Positions 1 through 4,202 are shown, numbered from the stretch's first letter. The stretch is 7,200 bases of DNA from Methanothrix sp. (GCA_028682845.1 JAJRAT010000108.1:1-7200); one strand, 5' to 3'. Notes: generated from the sequence alone by a model not told the origin. Translations and numbers: made by a program.

Positions 1-146
1 GCCGATGGATCCAGCTTGGCAAGCTTCGGCATCATGCGTCCGAACCTCTGAGAGAGCTTTATCAGATCCTCGTTGGAGGTGCGGAGGGCATCCTGATGGC
101 GGGCAAGATCTGATGCGAATTTTGCGAATTCGGGATTCTTCGACAT
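1..146 (-). CDS. N-terminal fragment of an unidentified protein, cut by the left window edge
   Basis: An open frame starts with ATG at 146 and runs without a stop to the window edge, giving 48 codons (begins MSKNPEFAKFASDLARHQDA). The start is supported by GGTGAT, complementary to the 3' end of 16S rRNA, 6 nt before the ATG, and by a TATA-like stretch about 34 nt upstream. The visible part is soluble and charged (Lys, Arg, Asp, Gln), looks helical and has no signal peptide or membrane segment. Codons such as GCC, CTC, CGC and AAG resemble those of the confident genes. I do not recognise the family; the N-terminus alone gives no function. Coding status is quite sure, identity is unknown. Confidence 0.7.
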   Translation of the reverse strand, partial: MSKNPEFAKFASDLARHQDALRTSNEDLIKLSQRFGRMMPKLAKLDPS

Positions 147-173
147 TTCATATCACCGGATTTACTTATCGTA

Positions 174-187
174 ATGAATATAGTAAT
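174..187 (-). promoter_or_regulatory. Candidate TATA box for the left-edge gene
   Basis: Read on the minus strand, the AT-rich element TTACTATATTC (about 186-176) lies some 34 nt before the ATG at 146. Archaeal initiation usually falls 22-27 nt downstream of the TATA centre, which would place the transcript start near 155, just before the GGTGAT ribosome-binding site. The spacing is consistent, but the region is AT-rich anyway, so this is inference. Confidence 0.35.
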
Positions 188-215
188 AACAAGAGATTGT
201 AGGAGATAAGGCTGA

Positions 216-349
216 GCCGCGCGGGGCGAAAGTAATCCTGTTCTGTTTTATTTTGGACCCTGCAAAATGTCGTAGAAGAGCTGTGAAGTCGAAGAAACCA
301 TCGGCCCCAATGTATTCTCGCCCGCAAGATTACTTTCGCCCCGCGCGGC
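216..349. repeat. Perfect 22-bp inverted repeat enclosing 90 nt (134-bp element)
   Basis: The arm at 216-237 (begins GCCGCGCGGGGCGAAAG, ends TAATC) is the exact reverse complement of the arm at 328-349. The bases on either side of the arms do not pair, so the arms are sharply 22 bp. The GC-rich arms stand out from their AT-rich surroundings. The size and sharp ends recall a miniature inverted-repeat element, but I see no target-site duplication (left flank ends GGCTGA, right flank starts AAATCT). It could also be a long regulatory stem in the leader or trailer of a transcript. Confidence 0.7.
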
Positions 350-353
350 AAAT

Positions 354-373
354 CTACTCATACCTATGAGTAG
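354..373. repeat. 20-bp palindrome, 9-bp arms with CC centre
   Basis: CTACTCATA and TATGAGTAG are perfect reverse complements separated by two bases. Placed 5 bp beyond the 134-bp inverted-repeat element and more than 200 bp upstream of the left-edge gene. Symmetry of this size suits a dimeric helix-turn-helix operator; a hairpin is the alternative. No experimental support can be read from sequence. Confidence 0.5.
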
Positions 374-539
374 TAGTATAGCTTGGAGCCGCCCGGAACC
401 CCCAAGGTATTTTGCTACTCCCAACGGGCGGATTCATTCCTTTAGTGGTATCATCTCAGATAATTCTCATAAATCAAATTTTTCTGCAAAAAAAACATGC
501 AGAATAGGGTAAATGAATACCATCTTTTCATAGAGTCCC

Positions 540-626
540 ATAGCTATCGATTAGCCGCTTGGCGGAAGGGATCAAGCTATAACTAAAATTTGAGGCAAGC
601 GAGGCTGGCCGCGGATTTTTTTGCGG
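540..626 (+). ncRNA. Possible small structured RNA or terminator segment
   Basis: ATAGCT (540-545) can pair with AGCTAT (575-580), and inside it CCGC (555-558) with GCGG (562-565), giving a nested stem. Downstream, CCGC (609-612) and GCGG (623-626) flank a T7 run at 616-622, and the octamer GCGGATTT occurs twice (611-618 and 623-630). An oligo-T tract on the sense strand is an archaeal termination signal, so a short plus-strand transcript ending here is conceivable. No known RNA family is recognised; stems are short and support is weak. Confidence 0.2.
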
Positions 627-653
627 ATTTCGCCCCCATCATTTTAGGCTAAC

Positions 654-845
654 GTGTTCGTCGCCTGCGAAAAGTTCATTGCCGATCGGAACCTCTTTTT
701 AATGGCACAACATCCATTCGGCTTTACATTCGGAGCGGATTGCAGTACCAAAACCCCGGAATCTTCGACCGAAGTTCCTGGCCGGTGCTCGATGCCGGCC
801 TGCAGAACTCGCGAAGAATGCAACAAACAGGCTTGTAAAAATTAG
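654..845 (+). CDS. Candidate small cysteine-rich protein (63 aa)
   Basis: A 63-codon frame opens with GTG; an internal ATG at residue 17 is an alternative start. Six cysteines (residues 5, 30, 45, 50, 56, 61) make nearly 10 percent of the protein, and the last four form a symmetric CX4C-X5-CX4C arrangement (CSMPACRTREECNKQAC), which could bind metal or form disulfides. Codons early in the frame (GTC GCC TGC GAA AAG TTC) resemble those of real genes here. Against it: only a weak AGG 6 nt before the GTG, no recognised family, and a DNA hairpin (774-808) inside that could produce the cysteine pattern by chance. It is followed 24 nt later by another small ORF. Treat as a candidate only. Confidence 0.25.
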   Translation: MFVACEKFIADRNLFLMAQHPFGFTFGADCSTKTPESSTEVPGRCSMPACRTREECNKQACKN

Positions 846-869
846 AGAGATAGGAGCTCGATAGCGTCA

Positions 870-1013
870 ATGACTCGATTAACCTTCCGGAAAATAGGGA
901 CCGAATATGCTGAATCCGTCTTTGAGCCTATTCGAGATCGGGTGCTTCATCTGATCAAATCGCGCATTAGTCTCCGCGACACTGGGGAGATAGAATTAAA
1001 ATCCTTTTCATAA
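870..1013 (+). CDS. Candidate small basic protein (47 aa)
   Basis: ATG to TAA, 47 residues, starting MTRLTFRKIGTEYAESVFEP. AGGAG at 852-856 precedes the start, but the 13-nt spacing is longer than usual. The middle (about 13-36) reads as an amphipathic helix with alternating hydrophobic and Arg/Asp/Glu residues, more protein-like than random translation. It follows the cysteine-rich candidate by 24 nt, so the two could share a transcript. No family is recognised. It could also be the remnant of a longer degraded gene, since it ends abruptly in a region with few other coding signs. Confidence 0.3.
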   Translation: MTRLTFRKIGTEYAESVFEPIRDRVLHLIKSRISLRDTGEIELKSFS

Positions 1014-1066
1014 GTTCTCTTGTTAGCGATTAGCTACTGGTAGTTTAAATCGTAAATGCAAGTTTA

Positions 1067-1112
1067 AGATCCGGGAAGACCATCATTCCTCTCCTCCCGT
1101 TAACCCGGATCT
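1067..1112. repeat. 9-bp inverted repeat with 28-nt spacer
   Basis: AGATCCGGG (1067-1075) is the exact reverse complement of CCCGGATCT (1104-1112). The right arm is followed by a pyrimidine-rich stretch (CTATCCCTCCCTTTCC), so read as plus-strand RNA it would be a loose hairpin before a polypyrimidine tract. This is 54 nt downstream of the 47-aa ORF, where a 3' end signal would be expected. A second, 7-bp pair (CAATATT 1126-1132, AATATTG 1148-1154) lies just beyond. Confidence 0.35.
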
Positions 1113-1204
1113 ATCCCTCCCTTTCCAATATTACAATGCCGGGCCTGAATATTGCCTATCGCGCCAAACAGCCAAAATTACGCACAGTTAAAATTGTACC
1201 ACTC

Positions 1205-1223
1205 AGATATATAGCTAATAAAA
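1205..1223 (+). promoter_or_regulatory. Candidate TATA element before the 33-aa membrane ORF
   Basis: AGATATATAG (1205-1214) followed by the AT-rich CTAATAAAATAAT lies about 35 nt before the ATG at 1246. With usual archaeal spacing transcription would start near 1235, leaving a leader of about 10 nt. Suggestive only, as the surroundings are AT-rich. Confidence 0.3.
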
Positions 1224-1245
1224 TAATCCAGTTTTCCGGTAGACA

Positions 1246-1347
1246 ATGATTGAAAGAGAGCTGCAAAACCTTCTAATAATGGCCTTGATATCATTTTCCG
1301 CAATTGCATTTGTTCTGTATTGCATTTATTTGGGCGTGCCCAAATAG
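1246..1347 (+). CDS. Candidate single-span membrane microprotein (33 aa)
   Basis: ATG to TAG, 33 residues. The N-terminus MIERELQN is charged and amphipathic; residues 9-29 are an unbroken hydrophobic run (starts LLIMALISFSAIAF) long enough to cross the membrane once; the tail GVPK is short and basic at the end. That layout is typical of regulatory or accessory membrane microproteins, and a 21-residue hydrophobic stretch flanked by charge is not common by chance. A TATA-like element lies about 35 nt upstream. The ribosome-binding site is weak (GGTAGA about 4 nt before the start). A 20-bp palindrome overlaps the stop codon. No family is recognised and no partner gene is evident; function cannot be assigned. 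Confidence 0.4.
   Translation: MIERELQNLLIMALISFSAIAFVLYCIYLGVPK
1327..1346. repeat. 20-bp palindrome overlapping the stop of the 33-aa ORF
   Basis: TATTTGGGC and GCCCAAATA are perfect reverse complements around a GT centre. It covers the last codons and part of the stop codon of the 33-aa ORF. As RNA it is a strong hairpin but with only a 2-nt loop and no T-run after it, so a protein-binding operator is as likely as a 3' end structure. The 9-2-9 layout matches the palindrome at 354-373, though the sequence differs. Confidence 0.5.
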
Positions 1348-1467
1348 AAGCTTTCAAGACGTCATCATCAACTTTAAGATGGGCTGAGCGGCATTCGATT
1401 CAAAATTATTGCGGGCGGATTCATTTGAAGCGAACTCGGACGGATTTTGGATTGCAGCAACCATCAG

Positions 1468-1743
1468 TCACGGCAGGCTATCCGATAATTCTTTATCCGA
1501 ATCATCATTTATTAAAGATGTAATATCGTTGAGATTTTGCAGCAACTCAAGACCCGCCTGTGTCGTCTTGTAGTTCCGGTTCTCTTTCACAAGATATCCT
1601 CGCTTGGTCAGCCATTCGAGATATGACCCTGCGTTCTTAAAATTGAGGTTTACCTGGTAGACTATTCTTGTCTTACTCGATCCATTCGACTTGCAGATAT
1701 CGAGAATGCTTCCGAGTATCTCCATTTTATTTCGCCGCCCCAT
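1468..1743 (-). CDS. Archaeal winged-helix DNA-binding protein (HTH_45 type)
   Basis: A 91-aa protein matching the small archaeal winged-helix family: MGRRNKMEILGSILDIC leads into a first helix, then the typical SSKTRIVYQVNLNF segment (about 22-35), a recognition helix NAGSYLEWLTKRGYL (37-51) and a wing with YKTTQAGLELL (58-68). Such proteins act as cytoplasmic transcription regulators, usually as dimers, and their targets are seldom predictable. Full length for the family, with an acidic Asp/Glu/Ser tail (79-91). The start is supported by GAGG 6-10 nt before the ATG. The gene stands alone, convergent with the small plus-strand ORFs on one side and divergent from a 40-aa candidate on the other. 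A CCGG-5-CCGG inverted pair (1757-1769) in the divergent gap might be an autoregulatory operator, but it is short. Confidence 0.85.
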   Translation of the reverse strand: MGRRNKMEILGSILDICKSNGSSKTRIVYQVNLNFKNAGSYLEWLTKRGYLVKENRNYKTTQAGLELLQNLNDITSLINDDSDKELSDSLP

Positions 1744-1788
1744 CTTTAAGCCTCATCCGGAACTGCCGGTCATATTATTGGTGTGATC

Positions 1789-1911
1789 ATGAATGCTGAT
1801 AAAACTTTCGTAATTTTGAATTTAAGTGACCATGATGTTTTCCGGTTAAATGAATCCAAAAATGCGCGTCAATATGCAATAGGGCAAAACATAATGATTT
1901 GCACTAATTAA
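1789..1911 (+). CDS. Candidate 40-aa ORF divergent from the winged-helix gene
   Basis: ATG to TAA, 40 residues, beginning MNADKTFVILNLSDHDVFRL. GGTG with a following GATC lies directly before the start (GGTGTGATCATG), resembling an SD core but too close to the ATG to be convincing. Codon use is AT-rich, unlike the confident genes. There is no recognised motif or membrane span. The gap to the divergent winged-helix gene is 45 nt, a layout often seen for a regulator and its target. May be fortuitous. Confidence 0.2.
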   Translation: MNADKTFVILNLSDHDVFRLNESKNARQYAIGQNIMICTN

Positions 1912-2272
1912 AGAAACTCAAGAGATGAGGAAATCCGGCAAGGGGCTTGACCCAGACTGCCTATTAAAAGAGCTAAATTATGTTGCTGTCCAGAAATTAG
2001 AATATGGCGGCCTGTTTCCCGATCCTGCCAATTGCCGCCGCCTCGCGACATACTGGAGAGCGACATGAATAAAGCGAGGCGCGAACAAAGATAGATGCAT
2101 AATTCATAGCATCCGTCCGCAGAATCGGCGCACTCAAATTCGGACCAATGATAATATCATATAATATCCCAATAACGGAATATCCCAATAACGGCGCAAT
2201 CATGTGCGACCCAAACTGTTGCCCGGCAATAATTCCAAGTTTTGAACAATATTTCAAGGCGTTGAACAATAG
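1912..2272. other. 361-nt stretch without a supported gene
   Basis: This part contains a 47-codon plus-strand frame (1925-2068) with no good ribosome-binding site, a short AT-rich palindrome (TGATAATATCA, 2149-2159) and the 16-bp tandem duplication (2163-2194). A long minus-strand frame crosses it but is probably spurious (see rejected items). It may be decayed coding sequence. Confidence 0.5.
2163..2194. repeat. Exact tandem duplication of a 16-bp unit
   Basis: AATATCCCAATAACGG occurs twice head to tail (2163-2178 and 2179-2194) without a mismatch. Because 16 is not a multiple of three, a coding frame through it would have been shifted when the duplication arose, which argues that neither strand was under coding constraint at that time, or that a gene was broken by it. 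The exact identity suggests a recent event. Confidence 0.85.
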
Positions 2273-2563
2273 ATGCACAGCACCACAGAAAATATAGAAA
2301 GCCCTCTGGACGTTGTTGTCCATTTCTCTGAAGAGGATTGGAAGCGGGCCAAATGCGACAGCTCGTGGGCCGCATCCAGTGTGATAGAAGAGCTGAAGAG
2401 GTACAAGCCGAATCCCGAGGAGTACTTTGCCACTAAGCCGCGCTGGTTGGTGAAGCCAATTCCCTGGAAAGAGAGAATCCGGTGGGAGATCGTGGGACAT
2501 ATCTGGACGAACGACCGCAGCATCAGATTTAGCGAGTGGTGGATCGTGAAGATTTTCCGATAA
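2273..2563 (+). CDS. Tryptophan-rich hypothetical protein (96 aa), possibly a remnant
   Basis: ATG to TAA, 96 residues. The composition looks coding: many Glu, Lys and Arg residues with GAG, AAG and CGG codons, two helical blocks (FSEEDWKRAKCDSSWAASSV at 19-38 and VIEELKRYKPNPEEYF at 38-53), then a Trp-rich C-terminal half (PRWLVKPIPWKERIRW, HIWTNDRSIRFSEWW). Eight Trp in 96 residues is high. No signal peptide or membrane span. An in-frame TAG sits immediately before the ATG and another stop 9 codons earlier, and no clear SD precedes it, so the frame may be the 3' part of a gene broken upstream, with the 16-bp duplication close by. I do not recognise the family. An opposite-strand frame covers the same DNA but has poorer composition. 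Confidence 0.45.
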   Translation: MHSTTENIESPLDVVVHFSEEDWKRAKCDSSWAASSVIEELKRYKPNPEEYFATKPRWLVKPIPWKERIRWEIVGHIWTNDRSIRFSEWWIVKIFR

Positions 2564-2584
2564 AGCCGGACCCGCGTAGATTTC

Positions 2585-2677
2585 GGCCAAGCAGGCCGAG
2601 CAGGTCAAGAATCCCAAGCAGTCAAGCAGTAACGCATCAAAGCATCAAAGCTGCAAAGCAGTAAAGCATCCCAAGCA
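2585..2677. repeat. Degenerate 8-9-bp tandem array
   Basis: The array starts with 9-bp units (GGCCAAGCA, GGCCGAGCA, GGTCAAGAA, TCCCAAGCA to 2620), then shifts to a strict 8-bp period: GTCAAGCA, GTAACGCA, TCAAAGCA, TCAAAGCT, GCAAAGCA, GTAAAGCA (2621-2668), with a last copy CCCAAGCA at 2670-2677 after one extra base. The consensus is close to KYMAAGCA. It fills the gap between the convergent ends of the Trp-rich ORF and the MarR-like gene. On the minus strand it reads as TGCTTTGA-like repeats in the 3' flank of that gene. Confidence 0.75.
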
Positions 2678-2715
2678 AGCCGAAATCAAGGAAAACAAGG
2701 CTTGAATCCCAAAAG

Positions 2716-3183
2716 CTATTTGGATTTCAATTTGTTAAGCGCATCGATGATCAAGCCGTCCAAATCCGATGCCGCTTTTTCCAGATCTGCATCTCCCTGG
2801 CCCTTCAGCTTGGCGATATCCCGGCGCAGCGGACCGAGTCTTAACGCAGACACAAAATCATCCCACGGCTCCGCCATCTCCCGCAGCCGCTCCAGCTTTA
2901 TTATGAGTGCATCGGGCCGCTGCAAGATGTTTGTGAGATCATGCAGTGCTCCGGCGACAGCCCTGCCGCGATCGGTCAATTCCAGATATCTGATTCTGCC
3001 GTCCAGGCGGGATTGCACCAGGCCGTGCGTCTCAAGCTCCGTGATTATGGCAGAGGTATGAGGAAAAGTGGAATCGATCCTTTTGGCAATGACTGCGGCG
3101 TAGGCAGGTTTCAGTTCGCTGATAGCTAAAATTGCTAAAACGGGCTTCTCCCGAAGGAAAAGCCGTTTTAGTTCATCCGACAT
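2716..3183 (-). CDS. MarR-like winged-helix transcription regulator
   Basis: A 155-aa cytoplasmic protein. Residues 12-73 form a winged helix-turn-helix: VLAILAISELKPAYAAVIAK (15-34, first helices), a recognition helix at about 40-56 (FPHTSAIITELETHGLV), and a wing SRLDGRIRYLELTDRG (58-73) with the YLELTDRGR signature common in MarR and related archaeal regulators. The C-terminal half (80-155) is helical and Leu/Asp/Lys-rich, probably for dimerisation; I see no ligand pocket or cysteine sensor. Length fits the family. The ATG has only a weak GAGAG upstream, as expected for a gene translated within an operon: it starts 23 nt after the stop of the lipoprotein gene. The pairing suggests that the regulator may control, or sense conditions linked to, the lipoprotein; that is inference. 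Confidence 0.85.
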   Translation of the reverse strand: MSDELKRLFLREKPVLAILAISELKPAYAAVIAKRIDSTFPHTSAIITELETHGLVQSRLDGRIRYLELTDRGRAVAGALHDLTNILQRPDALIIKLERLREMAEPWDDFVSALRLGPLRRDIAKLKGQGDADLEKAASDLDGLIIDALNKLKSK

Positions 3184-3206
3184 GGATAGCTCTCGATGCT
3201 TCAGCC

Positions 3207-4202
3207 TTAAGCCGGGGCTGCGGCTGAGGTTGATGCGGAGGTTGCGGCCGATGCCGGAGTTACTGCCGGGGACTGCAAAGCCTCTGCGGGCGGCGTTATC
3301 TTGACCTGCTTGTTGAAATCATAATAAGTATCCGAGGTCTCGATAACTGCCGAAATCTTCCCCAAGCGCACAGATTCGTTGAACATCTTCATCTGGCCGG
3401 TGTTGGGGTCCAGGCCCGCGATGATCTCGGGCGTCATCTCGAACGCCATGCGGCTCTGGTATTTCACAGGCAGATAATTCTCTTTGGAGATCCAAACCAG
3501 CTTTTCTGTGGAGCCGGTGGCATTCAGCTCAGACCTGTTGATGGAAGGCATAAGCATGGGGTACTGGGTCAGTTGAGCGGCAATGCTGAACGCGGCGTTG
3601 TACAGGCTCTCGGATTCTGCGCTTCCCGTTATGACCTTCAGCTTGTAAGCGTCCATGCCCTCGATGCTCTCCGAGCCCACGATCTCGGCCTGAGAAGCAT
3701 TGAAGGTATTTGCCAGAGCCCTGACCTGGTTGTTGTCGCCCTGGCCCCAGATCTCCTCAGCGGTTCGCGGGTCCAGGAGATGAGTCCATTTTCCGTCCTC
3801 GCCCTTGACGTAAGTGGAGTTGCCCATCTGGTACACATTGGCCTCGGTGGTGCTGGAATTCGCAGGCGTGCCGGGCAGCATAACCTCATTTGTGGTCGAG
3901 CCGCTGGCGCTGGCCTCAAAGCCGGAAAGGTTCACGGAGGCGAGGGTCTCGACGCTCTGCTTGACGGTTGTGGCGTTCTCGGGAGTGTCATTTATGCCCA
4001 CGGCGCTGAGAACCAAGGTCTGTGATGCGGAACTCTTCAAGCTGTAGGACTTCAGGTCCTCTGCAGACTTGACAGCCAGGGTCTTGAGTTCGCCGACGCT
4101 CTTCTCGGAGCCGCTGCTGCCATTTCCGCTCGGGCTCTTATCCATGCAGCCCGAAATGGCGACAGCTACGAGCAACATAAGAACAAGTAATAATTTCTTC
4201 AT
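3207..4202 (-). CDS. Secreted lipoprotein, LolA/LppX-like (hypothetical)
   Basis: 331 aa. MKK plus the hydrophobic stretch LLLVLMLLVAVA (4-15) and the lipobox ISGC with Cys19 mark a lipid-anchored exported protein. A Ser/Gly linker (22-36) follows, then a beta-rich domain (about 37-305) with repeated YxMGNSTYVKGEDGKW-type strands, EGMDAYKLKV (181-190) and KLVWISKENYLPVKYQS (234-250), the pattern of LolA/LppX-like lipoproteins whose fold holds hydrophobic ligands. The last 23 residues are an Ala/Ser/Thr/Pro-rich tail. Ten NxS/T sequons (N27, 71, 76, 91, 115, 128, 168, 222, 227, 275) suggest glycosylation at the archaeal cell surface. Family assignment is by pattern only, and the ligand is unknown. 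The start is fixed by the signal peptide; GGAAATGAT precedes the ATG. The regulator gene follows after 23 nt. Confidence 0.85.
   Translation of the reverse strand: MKKLLLVLMLLVAVAISGCMDKSPSGNGSSGSEKSVGELKTLAVKSAEDLKSYSLKSSASQTLVLSAVGINDTPENATTVKQSVETLASVNLSGFEASASGSTTNEVMLPGTPANSSTTEANVYQMGNSTYVKGEDGKWTHLLDPRTAEEIWGQGDNNQVRALANTFNASQAEIVGSESIEGMDAYKLKVITGSAESESLYNAAFSIAAQLTQYPMLMPSINRSELNATGSTEKLVWISKENYLPVKYQSRMAFEMTPEIIAGLDPNTGQMKMFNESVRLGKISAVIETSDTYYDFNKQVKITPPAEALQSPAVTPASAATSASTSAAAPA

Larger units (their letters stand above)
147..653. other. 507-nt stretch without a supported gene, rich in inverted repeats
   Basis: No convincing coding frame lies here. It holds the promoter side of the left-edge gene, the 22-bp inverted repeat (216-349), a 20-bp palindrome (354-373), a 7-bp GC-rich inverted pair (389-395 with 425-431, CCGCCCG/CGGGCGG), an AT-rich part with an A7 run (about 470-530), and a possible folded segment ending in a T7 run (540-626). 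A 61-codon minus-strand frame at 351-166 and a 48-codon plus-strand frame from 366 exist, but both read through the repeats and lack ribosome-binding sites. Confidence 0.6.

Noticed and set aside
166..351. 61-codon minus-strand frame through the 22-bp inverted repeat
   Set aside because: It reads both repeat arms and the promoter of the left-edge gene; Leu/Arg/Ser-rich random composition.
366..512. 48-codon plus-strand frame starting inside the 20-bp palindrome
   Set aside because: The start lies within a palindrome, no ribosome-binding site is present, and the composition (Ser, Asn, Lys-rich at the end) reflects AT-rich DNA.
644..826. 60-codon minus-strand frame opposite the cysteine-rich candidate
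   Set aside because: TTG start with no SD; its codons are the complement of a better plus-strand frame.
147..1467. Possible tRNA, C/D-box RNA, CRISPR or riboswitch in the gene-poor left block
   Set aside because: I looked for T-loop motifs, C and D boxes, and regularly spaced repeats and found none that fit; the inverted repeats seen are not those of a known family.
1320..1523. 67-codon plus-strand frame overlapping the 3' end of the winged-helix gene
   Set aside because: It overlaps a confident gene on the other strand and reads through the 1327-1346 palindrome; no start signal.
1925..2068. 47-codon plus-strand frame (MRKSGKGLDPDCLLKELNYV...)
   Set aside because: No convincing Shine-Dalgarno, no recognised motif, and multiple stops soon after it. 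It could be decayed coding sequence, but there is too little to call a gene.
1997..2617. Long minus-strand frame (206 codons) with two hydrophobic stretches in its second half
   Set aside because: It needs a TTG start inside the octamer array, has no ribosome-binding site, its first half has non-protein-like composition, and it stays open only because of the 16-bp duplication. A shorter version from an ATG at 2323 with two possible membrane spans is less easily dismissed but still depends on the duplication.
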